64,000 nt of DNA from Parathalassolituus penaei (GCF_026626885.1 NZ_JAPNOA010000059.1:310327-374326), one strand, 5' to 3'; shown: positions 25,251 through 33,436, numbered from the stretch's first letter. Notes: generated from the letters alone by a model not told the origin. Made by a program: numbers and translations.

Positions 25251-25673
25251 ATGCGCAAGTTTGACGACTCCATTCCCCTCAAGCTGTTAAAAGCACGCGA
25301 AGCCACGATGAGCTTTTTTCGCCCGATCCTGCAGGAAATCGGCCTGACCGAGCAGCAGTGGCGAGTGATTCGTGCCCTCAATGAATACGAGGAGCTGGAG
25401 TCCAAGCAGCTGGCCGATCTCTGCTGTATTCTCAGCCCGAGCCTGACCGGCATTCTCACCCGTCTGGAACAGCAGGGATTTATCAAACGTCGCAAGTCCA
25501 CCGAAGACCAGCGCCGTATCCTGATCAGCCTGACCGACCAGTCGAAAGACATGTTTGCCTCGGTCAGCCCACGTCTCGAAGGCCGTTACGCCGAAATGAC
25601 CAGCCAGCTGTCGCCGGAAAAAATGCAGATCCTCGACGACCTGTTAACCCAGCTGGTTCAGCTCAAACCCTGA
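25251..25673 (+). CDS. hpaR: MarR-family repressor HpaR
   Basis: A 140-residue winged-helix repressor that closely follows E. coli HpaR: 'LLKAREATMSFFRPILQEIGLTEQQWRVIRAL', the recognition helix 'ILSPSLTGILTRLEQQGFIKR' and the wing 'STEDQRRILISLT'. HpaR represses the 4-HPA meta-cleavage genes and is released by pathway intermediates. Candidate operators are the TTAA-N4-TTAA pairs at 18105-18140, 19148-19205 and 25819-25853. None lies directly before hpaR, so it may be expressed constitutively or from the upstream membrane-protein gene. Confidence 0.95.
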   Translation: MRKFDDSIPLKLLKAREATMSFFRPILQEIGLTEQQWRVIRALNEYEELESKQLADLCCILSPSLTGILTRLEQQGFIKRRKSTEDQRRILISLTDQSKDMFASVSPRLEGRYAEMTSQLSPEKMQILDDLLTQLVQLKP

Positions 25674-25700
25674 TTGCAGCCCTGCTCAACGTTTAACCAC

Positions 25701-25722
25701 GGCCAGCGCCGACCCGCTGGCC
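25701..25722 (+). terminator. possible terminator hairpin after hpaR
   Basis: GGCCAGCG and CGCTGGCC form a perfect 8-bp stem around CCGACC, 27 bases after the hpaR stop. The following TGCGGTTTATC is a weak T-rich tail, so termination strength is uncertain. Confidence 0.5.
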
Positions 25723-25808
25723 TGCGGTTTATCCTGATTTGCCTCAATCCCTGCCCTGATTCAGCTCAATAAGCCGTCACTCCGACGGTGATTCCCGCCG
25801 CTTGTGCG

Positions 25809-25853
25809 TTGACACTAGATAACATGTTAACTATATTTTACTTAACATATTAA
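25809..25853 (+). promoter_or_regulatory. aldehyde dehydrogenase promoter with two operators (probable HpaR sites)
   Basis: TTGACA (25809-25814) and TATATT (25832-25837) are 17 bases apart, a near-ideal sigma-70 promoter. ATAACATGTTAA (25819-25830) fills the spacer and TTAACATATTAA (25842-25853) covers the expected start. The arrangement copies that at the hpaE promoter. Confidence 0.82.
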
Positions 25854-25929
25854 CTTTAGCCATCCACTGCTGCCGCAGACAGCAGCGGAACAGGCCAGAC
25901 TCACCACGGAAGGTGAAACAAGGGTACAG

Positions 25930-25972
25930 CGTTGCCCCAACAGAGTTCGCTCATCCCTCTGTCGGGGCAACG
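25930..25972 (+). promoter_or_regulatory. long stem-loop in the 5' leader of the aldehyde dehydrogenase gene
   Basis: CGTTGCCCC pairs with GGGGCAACG and, inside it, CAGAG pairs with CTCTG, around an 11-base loop. The leader from the proposed promoter to the ATG is about 230 bases. There is no T-run, so it is not a simple terminator; it may stabilise or regulate the messenger. Confidence 0.45.
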
Positions 25973-26073
25973 TCTGTTACCAGCAACCGCTGGTACATAA
26001 CAACAGTGAAGAACGGTTTCGGCCGCACCGGTACTGCCCTGCAGTCCGGCCAACGACCCCACGGAGTCCAGAC

Positions 26074-27507
26074 ATGCTGAAGGCATCCTACCCCTTCTAC
26101 CTCGCCAACGAGCCACACAGCCCTAACCAGGATCTGGCCGTTACCAACAAATACACCGGCGAAGTGGCCACCCGCGTCGCCATGGCCGACGCTGCCGCCA
26201 TCGACCGCGCCATTCAGGCGGCGGTTGAAGCCACCGAGCCAATGCGCAAGATGCCTGCCTACAAGCGTCAGGAAATCATTTACCACTGCGTGCGTCGTTT
26301 TGAAGAACGCTTTGAAGAAATGGCCCAGGCTCTGTGTGTAGAAGCAGGCAAGCCGATCAAGGATGCCCGTGGTGAAGTGACCCGTCTGATCGACACCTTC
26401 AAGATCGCCGCCGAAGAAGCCACCCGTATTTACGGCGAAGTGATCCCGCTCGACATCAGCCCACGCGCCAAAGGTTACAGCGGCCAGTGGAAACGTGTGC
26501 CGATTGGCCCATGCTCCTTTATTTCGCCGTTTAACTTCCCGCTTAACCTGGCTGCTCACAAGGTTGCACCGGCACTGGCTGCAGGTTGCCCATTTGTGCT
26601 GAAACCAGCTTCGCTGACCCCGATTGGCGCGCTGATCATCGGTGAGATTCTGGCCGAAACCGACCTGCCAAAAGGCGCGTTCTCGATCCTGCCGTGTCAC
26701 CGCGACGGTGCCGACCTGTTCACCACCGACGACCGCCTGAAACTGCTGAGTTTCACCGGCTCCCCGGAAGTGGGCTGGCAGCTGAAAGCCAAAGCAGGCA
26801 AGAAGCCGGTGGTACTGGAACTGGGTGGCAACGCCGCCTGTATCGTTGACGAAGGCACCGACCTCGACGACGCCGTTGGCCGCATCGTGTTTGGCGCTTA
26901 TTACCAGTCTGGCCAGAGCTGCATTTCTGTACAGCGCATCATGGTTCACGAAAGCCTGTACGAAGAAGCCAAAACCCGTCTGACCAAAGCGGTTGCCGAA
27001 CTGGTGCACGGCGACCCGGCTGACGAAAAAACCTTTATCGGCCCGATGATCTCCGAGAAAGAAGCCACCCGCCTGCACAACTGGGTTCTGGAAGCTAAAG
27101 AAGCCGGAGCCACCGTACTGTGCGGCGGCGAGCGTGAAGGCGCGATGCTGCAAGCCACCCTGCTGTGTGACGTACCGGCCGGTCAGAACGTTAACACCCA
27201 GGAAGCCTTCGGCCCGGTTGCGATTCTGAGCAAGTTCTCCGACTTCGACGCCGCCCTGAAAGAAGTGAACAACTCCGACTTCGGCCTGCAAGCCGGCATC
27301 TTCACCCGCGACATCTACAAAGCCCAGAAAGCCTGGGACGAACTGGACGTCGGCGGTGTGGTAATCGGCGACGTACCAAGCTGGCGTGTTGACCACATGC
27401 CGTACGGCGGCGTGAAGGACTCCGGCATCGGCCGCGAAGGCGTGCGTTACGCCATCGAGGACATGACCGAAATCCGCATGATGGTTCTGCGCAACCCGCA
27501 GGCGTAA
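26074..27507 (+). CDS. aldehyde dehydrogenase, probable succinate-semialdehyde dehydrogenase of the 4-HPA pathway
   Basis: A 477-residue NAD(P)-dependent aldehyde dehydrogenase. Catalytic Glu249 is in 'VLELGGNAA' and Cys283 in 'SGQSCISVQR'; 'FNFPLNLAAHKVAPALAAGCPFVLKPAS' and 'SFTGSPEVGW' build the cofactor pocket. By sequence it belongs to the branch with lactaldehyde and phosphonoacetaldehyde dehydrogenases rather than classical GabD. HpaI releases succinic semialdehyde, and this gene carries the same operator pair as hpaE and hpaG1, so oxidation to succinate is the best inference. It opens a unit with the MFS gene and hpaD. Confidence 0.8.
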   Translation: MLKASYPFYLANEPHSPNQDLAVTNKYTGEVATRVAMADAAAIDRAIQAAVEATEPMRKMPAYKRQEIIYHCVRRFEERFEEMAQALCVEAGKPIKDARGEVTRLIDTFKIAAEEATRIYGEVIPLDISPRAKGYSGQWKRVPIGPCSFISPFNFPLNLAAHKVAPALAAGCPFVLKPASLTPIGALIIGEILAETDLPKGAFSILPCHRDGADLFTTDDRLKLLSFTGSPEVGWQLKAKAGKKPVVLELGGNAACIVDEGTDLDDAVGRIVFGAYYQSGQSCISVQRIMVHESLYEEAKTRLTKAVAELVHGDPADEKTFIGPMISEKEATRLHNWVLEAKEAGATVLCGGEREGAMLQATLLCDVPAGQNVNTQEAFGPVAILSKFSDFDAALKEVNNSDFGLQAGIFTRDIYKAQKAWDELDVGGVVIGDVPSWRVDHMPYGGVKDSGIGREGVRYAIEDMTEIRMMVLRNPQA

Positions 27508-27568
27508 GGAGCCCTGGGCCGGGCTGCGGACCTGACGCCCGGCCCCGATCCAACCACCGGTAACGATT

Positions 27569-28801
27569 GTGAAAACACCACCACTGCCGCTGTTGTCGAC
27601 CATCGCTCTGGCTTCCCCGCTGGCACTGAACCTGTTCGTGCCAGCAATGCCAGACGCCGCCCAGGCACTGGGCACCGACATCAGCACCATCCAGCTGACC
27701 TTTACCGCCTACTTGCTGACGCTGGCGATTGGTCAGCTGCTGGCCGGGCCGCTGGCGGATTTTTACGGTCGACGGCCAGTGGTGATCAGCGGTTTGTTGC
27801 TGCATTCCGTCGGCAGTGTGATGGCGCTGCTGGCCAGTGATGTCAGCTGGTTAATTGCCGGACGGGTGTTACAGGCCGCCGGTGGCAGTACCGCCATGTC
27901 ACTGGCGCGCACCATCGTTATTGATGTGTACGGTCGCGACGGCGCCTCGGCCAAGATGGGATACATGGTGATGTCGGTCGCCATCGCCCAGTCGATTGCC
28001 CCCACCCTCGGGGGTTTTCTGGCCCTCTGGTACGGCTGGCAAAGCAGCTTTGTGATTCCGGTGCTGCTGGCACTGCTGGTCGCCGGACTGGCGTGGCGAC
28101 TCCTGCCGGAAACCTGCCAGCAACGCACCCCGGAACTGCGGGTAGGACGAGTGTTAGGCCAATACCGGCAACTGCTGGGTAGCACCGAATACCTCGGTTA
28201 TGCCTTTTCAACCACCTGGATTGCCGCCGCGTTTTACCTGTTTGTGGGCAGCGCGCCGTATCTGGTGGTGCAGAACCTCGGCGGTAACTCTGCCGAGTTC
28301 GGCAGCTGGTTTATGGCGGTATCGCTGGCGTTTATGGCGGGCAGTTTTCTCTCAACCCGCCTCGCCAGCCGCTTCAGCATCGACCAGGTGGTACTGATCG
28401 GCAACAGCCTGTCGTTACTCGGAGGCCTGGTGCTGTTTCTGGCCGTCTCGATCAACTGGTTGTCACTGGCAGCCCTGTTTTTACCCATGGCAGTGGTAAC
28501 CTTTGGACGTGGCCTCAGCCAGCCCAATGCCCAGTCTGCTGCGATCGCCTGCGCAACCGGCAATGCCGGGACTGCCTCGGGCTTGATGGGATGTATTCAG
28601 CTGGTATGTGGCTCCGCCCTCGCCCAGCTGACCCCGGTACTCATGGCCCACGGCCTTGCGTACCTGATGTTATGCCTGGCGCTGGCCCCCGCTCTGGCGA
28701 TGGTATCCCACGGGATTGCCATCCGGCAGCGGCACCATGCCAACCGCACCGACGCCGCCTCACAACGGCAAACGACCGCAACTGCCTCGAACAGCAGATA
28801 A
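27569..28801 (+). CDS. MFS transporter (Bcr/CflA-like)
   Basis: A 410-residue carrier with twelve membrane segments. It begins at a GTG because the first membrane helix ('LLSTIALASPLALNLFVPAMPD') needs it; the next ATG lies inside that helix. The loop 'GPLADFYGRRPVVISG' between helices 2 and 3 is the major-facilitator motif A, and 'GRVLQAAGGSTAMSLARTIVID' is typical of Bcr/CflA drug-efflux relatives. Between two catabolic genes it could export toxic aromatics or import 4-HPA; direction is not decidable. It sits 61 bases after the dehydrogenase and 18 before hpaD. Confidence 0.88.
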   Translation: MKTPPLPLLSTIALASPLALNLFVPAMPDAAQALGTDISTIQLTFTAYLLTLAIGQLLAGPLADFYGRRPVVISGLLLHSVGSVMALLASDVSWLIAGRVLQAAGGSTAMSLARTIVIDVYGRDGASAKMGYMVMSVAIAQSIAPTLGGFLALWYGWQSSFVIPVLLALLVAGLAWRLLPETCQQRTPELRVGRVLGQYRQLLGSTEYLGYAFSTTWIAAAFYLFVGSAPYLVVQNLGGNSAEFGSWFMAVSLAFMAGSFLSTRLASRFSIDQVVLIGNSLSLLGGLVLFLAVSINWLSLAALFLPMAVVTFGRGLSQPNAQSAAIACATGNAGTASGLMGCIQLVCGSALAQLTPVLMAHGLAYLMLCLALAPALAMVSHGIAIRQRHHANRTDAASQRQTTATASNSR

Positions 28802-28819
28802 CAAAAAAGGAAGAGAACT

Positions 28820-29746
28820 ATGGGCAAGCTCGCATTGGCCGCCAAAATTACCCACGTACCATCCATGTACCTGTCCGAACTGGACGGCCCACGCAAAGGC
28901 TGTCGTCAGGCCGCGATTGATGGCCACATGGAAATCGACCGCCGTTGTCGCGAACTGGGCGTCGATACCATTGTGGTGTTCGACACCCACTGGCTGGTCA
29001 ACGCCGGTTACCACATCAACTGCGCACCGCACTGGGAAGGCACCTACACCAGTAACGAGCTGCCACACTTCATCAGCAACATGCCGTTTAACCTGCACGG
29101 CAACCCGGAACTGGGCAACCTGATCGCTCGTGTTGCCAGCGAACAGGGCGTCGAAACCATGGCCCACGACGCCACCACCCTGGCCCCGGAATACGGCACC
29201 CTGGTGCCAATGCGCTACATGAACAAGGACAACCACTACAAAGTGGTATCCATCTCCGCACTGTGCACCGTGCACTACCTGAACGACAGCGCCCGCCTCG
29301 GCTGGGCCCTGCGTGAAGCCATCGAAAAACACTACGACGGCACCGTCGCCATTCTCGCCTCCGGCTCCCTCTCCCACCGCTTCGCCCAGAACGGCCAGGC
29401 CCCGGACTTCTCCGATAAAATCTGGAGCCCATTCCTGGAAACCCTGGATAAAGAAGTGGTGAACATGTGGGAAAACGGCCAATGGCCAGCCTTCTGCGAA
29501 ATGCTGCCGGAATACGCCGCCAAAGGTCACGGTGAAGGTTTTATGCACGACACCGCCATGCTGCTCGGCGCACTGGGCTGGTCTGAATACACCGGCAAAG
29601 TCGACGTCATCACCCCATACTTCGGCAGCTCCGGCACCGGCCAAATCAACGCCATCTTCCCGGTTACCGAAGTGTCCGGCAGTGCCGTACCAGGCCCACA
29701 GGCCAGTGAAGTCGCCAAACTGACGTATGGACAGAGTCGGTTGTGA
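28820..29746 (+). CDS. hpaD: 3,4-dihydroxyphenylacetate 2,3-dioxygenase
   Basis: A 308-residue class III extradiol dioxygenase (LigB fold) like E. coli HpaD. 'ALAAKITHVPSMYLSE' supplies a metal-ligand histidine, 'FDTHWLVNAGYHINC' a second conserved histidine, and 'ILASGSLSHRF' and 'GEGFMHDTAMLLGALG' complete the active site with Fe2+. It opens the homoprotocatechuate ring next to the hydroxyls to give 5-carboxymethyl-2-hydroxymuconate semialdehyde, the HpaE substrate. GGAAGAG before the ATG and 18-base spacing to the MFS gene show one transcript. Confidence 0.95.
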   Translation: MGKLALAAKITHVPSMYLSELDGPRKGCRQAAIDGHMEIDRRCRELGVDTIVVFDTHWLVNAGYHINCAPHWEGTYTSNELPHFISNMPFNLHGNPELGNLIARVASEQGVETMAHDATTLAPEYGTLVPMRYMNKDNHYKVVSISALCTVHYLNDSARLGWALREAIEKHYDGTVAILASGSLSHRFAQNGQAPDFSDKIWSPFLETLDKEVVNMWENGQWPAFCEMLPEYAAKGHGEGFMHDTAMLLGALGWSEYTGKVDVITPYFGSSGTGQINAIFPVTEVSGSAVPGPQASEVAKLTYGQSRL

Positions 29747-29752
29747 TTTGAG

Positions 29753-29787
29753 GTCGGGCGTCTGAAGCCGGGCGTCGGGCGTCGGGC
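29753..29787 (+). repeat. degenerate heptamer array, 5 units
   Basis: GTCGGGC, GTCTGAA, GCCGGGC and two GTCGGGC directly follow hpaD. No full structured repeat accompanies them here. Confidence 0.75.
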
Positions 29788-29823
29788 GCATAGAATAAGC
29801 GCAGACCCGAAGTGTCAATGCAG

Positions 29824-29852
29824 GTTGGGCCGTGGCGAAGCCACCGCCCAAC
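29824..29852. repeat. REP-like palindrome
   Basis: GTTGGGC-CG-TGGC-GAA-GCCA-CC-GCCCAAC forms a nearly continuous hairpin. It resembles common intergenic GTTGGGC/GCCCAAC repeats of gammaproteobacteria. From here to 30167 I see only A+T-richer sequence and no supported gene. Confidence 0.6.
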
Positions 29853-30167
29853 TTCTATCAGCAAGCAGTCAATTACGCGATGTTACCAAGCCTAGCGTGA
29901 GGCCAATCAAGACCAGAGCATTCAAGGCATAAATCTGCTTTTAAAACAGATTGTTACCTGTGTTCCCCCCTTCCAGAATCCCTGCTTTTACCAGCAGCAT
30001 CATCAAACCAGCAACAACCCCAATGTCCGAGTATTCACAGATTGCGCGACTTTTCGGTTGCTGTTAGCGTAAGTCCATACCGTTCAACGTTTTGTGCTGT
30101 GAGTGCAGAGTAAATGCACGCAGCATAACCAGCAGTCCACGCTTGTTTTTCCAGGAAGGAGAGTTCA

Positions 30168-30257
30168 GTGAAAATGGAAATCAGCCATCAACTCAAATAC
30201 CTACCTTCTTTTCGCAAAAAATTGCGTCACCAGAAAAACGCGTATGCGCAGGAATAA
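30168..30257 (+). CDS. possible 29-residue basic peptide upstream of the RelE-like gene
   Basis: A GTG codon follows a strong AAGGAG box by 7 bases and opens a frame of 29 codons. The product starts MKMEISHQLKYLPSFRKK and is basic. It ends 39 bases before the RelE-like gene. It could be a tiny regulator, a leader peptide, or the remnant of an antitoxin. The ribosome-binding site is the only positive evidence; nothing in the residues identifies a family. Confidence 0.3.
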   Translation: MKMEISHQLKYLPSFRKKLRHQKNAYAQE

Positions 30258-30296
30258 ATTTAGACCCCATGCACATATTCATTGAGCATCTAAACC

Positions 30297-30593
30297 ATGC
30301 ACCTACATATCGAGCGCCGAGCTGAAATAGCTCTACGGTCATTACAGAAAACTGAGCAGAAGCATATCAACCGAGCTCTTAAAGAATTGCTCGCGTTCGA
30401 TCAGGTGACTCTGCGCCATAGCCCGAAAATCCACGTGCTCACGTCGGACCTTTCTGGTAGGAAGCTCTTTGTCTACCGGGGCAGTCCAAAGCTACGCTTG
30501 GTACTATCTTTCGAGGGCGAGACCTGCGTTCTTGAGGACATTGTTGATCATGATCGTTTGGGTCGCCTAGTCAAACGGGAGGGACAGGAATGA
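30297..30593 (+). CDS. RelE/ParE-superfamily-like small protein
   Basis: A 98-residue protein with the layout of a RelE-type toxin: an N-terminal helical pair ('AEIALRSLQKTEQKHINRALKELLAF'), a strand segment 'GRKLFVYRGSPKLRLVLSFEG', and the ending 'CVLEDIVDHDRLGRLV', which is typical of RelE and ParE folds. RelE proteins cut messenger RNA on the ribosome; ParE proteins block gyrase. No standard antitoxin precedes it. Instead its stop overlaps the start of a Shedu-like gene by four bases (ATGA), so the two are made together. Base composition is poorer in G+C than around it, which suggests acquisition. Family membership is by pattern only. Confidence 0.6.
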   Translation: MHLHIERRAEIALRSLQKTEQKHINRALKELLAFDQVTLRHSPKIHVLTSDLSGRKLFVYRGSPKLRLVLSFEGETCVLEDIVDHDRLGRLVKREGQE

Positions 30594-31213
30594 AGAATCT
30601 GCAGCCTCACCTCCTAGATCCGATTAAATGCCGAACAGAATGGAATGATTACAGAGCTCTTCTTGCAGCCAAGCCGACGCTGTCGGAGCAGAAGGATGTA
30701 TTGCCTTTCTTTAAGAAGAGCAAAGATCTTTCACTCTTGATCTGCAGTTACTTTCCGAACATAAAAACACCAGACCGCTTTGCGCATGAGTACGAACTTG
30801 ATGGAGATTTCGTTGCTGACTTAGTAGTTGGAGACTCAAAAGTACATCACTATCTCCTTGTCGAGTTCGAGAATGGCGCGACTGATAGCGTATTTAAACA
30901 GAAGGGAAAGAAAGCGACACCCGATTGGGCTCCTCGCTTTGAAGGCGCGTACTCACAACTCATCGACTGGCTCTGGAAACTGGAAGACAAACGAAGCACT
31001 GCAGACTTCGTTAACACATTTGGTAGTCGTCGCGCCACCTTTCAGGGTCTTATAGTAATCGGCAAGGATATGAACCTCTCTCAACAGGAAAAGGATAGGT
31101 TGAAATGGCGCATGGATCGAACAATGATTGATTCAAATGCCGTTTCGATGGTGTCCTTCGATGATCTAGCGGGTGACCTTGATCACTGGCTTAAGGCTTA
31201 CCATAACGTCTAA
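30590..31213 (+). CDS. Shedu-like nuclease-domain protein (DUF4263/SduA C-terminal type)
   Basis: A 207-residue protein. The core 'DFVADLVVGDSKVHHYLLVEFENGATDSVFKQKGK' fits the PD-(D/E)xK-like Shedu fold (Asp ... Glu-x-Glu), and downstream 'AYSQLIDWLWKLED', 'FQGLIVIGKDMNLSQQEKDRLKWRM' and 'VSMVSFDDLAGDL' match the rest of the domain. SduA is the sole effector of the Shedu anti-phage system. This one is short, with little before the nuclease domain. GGGAGGGA before the ATG and a four-base overlap with the RelE-like gene show tight coupling. Low G+C and rare codons point to horizontal transfer. Defence is an inference. Confidence 0.65.
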   Translation: MKNLQPHLLDPIKCRTEWNDYRALLAAKPTLSEQKDVLPFFKKSKDLSLLICSYFPNIKTPDRFAHEYELDGDFVADLVVGDSKVHHYLLVEFENGATDSVFKQKGKKATPDWAPRFEGAYSQLIDWLWKLEDKRSTADFVNTFGSRRATFQGLIVIGKDMNLSQQEKDRLKWRMDRTMIDSNAVSMVSFDDLAGDLDHWLKAYHNV

Positions 31214-31329
31214 CCTCTCATTCCACCAAACCTGTGATTTTGTCCCGTTTTCGCGGAAATGATTTGCCCCGGATATAGTAGTTTTTCCTTCCGACAAGTA
31301 ATCCTTAACGACCTTGTACGGGAGCGGCA

Positions 31330-31854
31330 CTACCGCTCCCGACACACTTCTCCAAACGTCTTCACTGCGTCGACCAATACTTCAGCTATGGCCTGGTTTT
31401 CCACAATTCCGTGCGCATCCAGCCCGCTGCCCAGCAGGGGTACGGTGATGCAGGCGGGTTCAACGATCTGGCCGGACATGGTGGTGATGATTTCGCGCAG
31501 TGAGGCCAGGGCGTGACTAGCGCGGGGTGAGGTGTTAACCAGCATCACCGGTTTGTAGGGAAACTCGGTGCCACTGACCAGCCAGTCGAGGGCGTTTTTC
31601 AGCGGGCCGCTGACGCCATGGGCGTATTCCGGGCTGGCGATAATCAGGCCGTCGGCTTGTTGTAACTGGCTCCGCAGCAACTCCAACGCAGGAATGGGCT
31701 GATCTTCGAGGTCGGGGTTAAACAGCGGCAGTTCGGCAATCGAACCGATCTGAATAGCAATGCCATCCGGTGCCAGCGTCGCCATGGCCTGCAGAACCGC
31801 GGTGTTGTACGAGCTTTTACACAAGCTGCCGGACAAGGCCAAAAAATGAATCAC
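31330..31854 (-). CDS. NADPH-dependent FMN reductase family flavoprotein
   Basis: A 174-residue flavodoxin-fold reductase. The GTG at 31854 with GAGGG 7 bases upstream is preferred to ATGs further out, because it puts 'VIHFLALSGSLCKSSYNTAVLQAM' (the FMN phosphate loop) at the N-terminus as in the family. 'DGLIIASPEYAHGVSGPLKNALDWLV' is the signature of NADPH:FMN, chromate and azo reductases. It probably reduces quinones or metals in the cytoplasm. It faces the Shedu-like gene tail to tail. Confidence 0.88.
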   Translation of the reverse strand: MIHFLALSGSLCKSSYNTAVLQAMATLAPDGIAIQIGSIAELPLFNPDLEDQPIPALELLRSQLQQADGLIIASPEYAHGVSGPLKNALDWLVSGTEFPYKPVMLVNTSPRASHALASLREIITTMSGQIVEPACITVPLLGSGLDAHGIVENQAIAEVLVDAVKTFGEVCRER

Positions 31855-32100
31855 AACAGGTCCCTCTGAAAGTGGCTTCGAACAGGATAGCGGGTGTTCG
31901 TTGTCAGTGTTCATTCCAATATCTGTACAACAATCGGCGCACACATCGACGACACTCGGCTAAATCAATACCAATAACCGATAAAGAGAAGACGCTACGT
32001 CAATCGCAAGTACAATCCAAACAGAACCGGAGGGGGTTACCAGAACTGAAATACCGACCCAGTATTCAAAAAACACCGAGTCGGCTTTGTACGAAAGCTT

Positions 32101-32366
32101 GGGACACTCTGAATAACTCTGCACAGCTCTGCGCGAGCGCTGCAGCGCGTGTGAGCAAGGCGACGAACGCAGCGAAATGACAAGTCCTTTTCAAGTTCGT
32201 CAACACCGCTCAAATGCGCTGCAGCCCGCGCCCTTCGGGGCTTTCGGGATGGCGATGACTCGGTGTCGCCGGTTTTTGACGTAGCCCGCTATGCCATCAA
32301 ACCGGCTTCGTGATTCATCGCCATCCCGATAAGCCAGAGCGGGCACCGAGTTATTCAGAGGGTCCC
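32101..32366. mobile_element. MITE-like element with 19-bp terminal inverted repeats
   Basis: GGGACACTCTGAATAACTC (32101-32119) and GAGTTATTCAGAGGGTCCC (32348-32366) match as inverted repeats at 18 of 19 positions. Inside lie further nested inverted repeats: GGGATGGCGATGA/TCATCGCCATCCC and GCCGGTTT/AAACCGGC. It has no gene of its own. The CTCTGAATAA ends resemble those of some insertion sequences, so a transposase elsewhere could move it. No clear target-site duplication is seen. The flanks 31855-32100 and 32367-32421 hold nothing I can support. Confidence 0.7.
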
Positions 32367-32421
32367 TTGTGCAATAGCGAATAAAATTATTCACTATCGG
32401 GTTTTCATTATCCAATAAGAA

Positions 32422-33279
32422 TCAGTGACAATCCCAGCTAAACGCTACACGAGAAAAATCCAGTTTGGCCAGATCATCTCGATGAATAAAGAAATTGCCA
32501 ATGCCAGCATCACCCCACATCAGACCGACATCGTCGTCATCAGGTTCCGATGTCGAATCTAACTGAAACAACAACACCCAATCACCTGCATCAGCCGTTA
32601 CTCGAATATCACCCTGCGTAAACGCCGGATATCCACCCAGCTTGTGCTCAGACCCACCAGTATAGTTATCATCTTCAGAAAATGATTCATCATAGTTTAT
32701 ACCGAAATCAAACACATCCTCTTCCGATCCGGTCGTACTATAAAATGCTTCAAATTCCGGAGACGCTGACGCGTTAACATATTCCTGTTTGATAGAGAAC
32801 TCCATGCCGTAACAACCGCCATACGTTGGAAATTCGTCCATATCTTCAGGGTTAAAAAATTTACCACAGGTCAACTCATCAGGCTGTTCAGTTGAAGGAA
32901 CACTCTGCAAATAAACAACTCTGGAATATTGACCTGACACGATGGCATTCCAATAGTCATCGTTATATTCTTCCGGGAAGTAAGCCCCAGCCATCTCCTC
33001 TCTGACATAAAACTGCAACAAACCACCATTAGGAAAGCCCGCAAGCGATGGGCATTCATCCAGGTTAATCTGGGCTAGCAACGGCATTTCTTCGCCGTCA
33101 ATATCCACTGGAATCTGCATATTACTTGGCAAGAAAGCCTGACCGCCAATACGGCTGGCCCAGATATTTTCTGGAGCATTTGCAGTTAAACGAATAGACA
33201 CAAATGGTTTGATTGTCGCCTTGATTTCGTCAGTCCATTCGGACAAGGATTCTGGGATTTTTGGCATTTTATCAGACAT
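32422..33279 (-). CDS. DUF1963 (YwqG-like) protein
   Basis: A 285-residue acidic, soluble protein. 'SRIGGQAFLPSNMQIPVDIDGEEMPLLAQINLDECPSLAGFPNGGLLQFYV' and the C-terminal 'GDWVLLFQLDSTSE...MWGDAGIGNFFIHRDDLAKLDFSRVAFSWDCH' are the two conserved halves of the DUF1963/YwqG family. The function is not known; members often sit beside toxins or accessory genes. AGGAAG precedes the ATG. G+C content is lower than its neighbours, like the RelE-like/Shedu pair and the MITE, so 30.1-33.3 kb may be an acquired island. Confidence 0.85.
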   Translation of the reverse strand: MSDKMPKIPESLSEWTDEIKATIKPFVSIRLTANAPENIWASRIGGQAFLPSNMQIPVDIDGEEMPLLAQINLDECPSLAGFPNGGLLQFYVREEMAGAYFPEEYNDDYWNAIVSGQYSRVVYLQSVPSTEQPDELTCGKFFNPEDMDEFPTYGGCYGMEFSIKQEYVNASASPEFEAFYSTTGSEEDVFDFGINYDESFSEDDNYTGGSEHKLGGYPAFTQGDIRVTADAGDWVLLFQLDSTSEPDDDDVGLMWGDAGIGNFFIHRDDLAKLDFSRVAFSWDCH

Positions 33280-33352
33280 CTTTTCTTCCTTTTGTAGAGA
33301 TTATTTCCATTTCAGGACCGCAGTATCGTCTTTTCAACGAATTTCTATTCAC

Positions 33353-33436
33353 CCCGGAATTCCGGGGTTTTCTTTGCTCGCTGCTTATTCGCTTGCTGTT
33401 TATTCGCTCGCTGTTTTTTCGCTTGCAATGTCTCTC
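33353..33436. repeat. perfect palindrome and 15-16-bp imperfect repeats
   Basis: CCCCGGAATTCCGGGG (33353-33368) is a perfect palindrome followed on the plus strand by TTTTCTTT. Next come three imperfect copies of a unit like TTCGCTTGCTGTTTAT. It lies between two minus-strand genes. It may end the AIM24 transcript, though the T-run is on the wrong side for that. Confidence 0.5.

Noticed and set aside
25951-27690. 579-codon minus-strand frame
   Set aside because: It is antisense to the aldehyde dehydrogenase, which has intact catalytic residues and a promoter.
30092-30325. 77-codon frame as an antitoxin for the RelE-like gene
   Set aside because: It has no good ribosome-binding site, overlaps the RelE-like start in another frame, and shows no antitoxin DNA-binding pattern.
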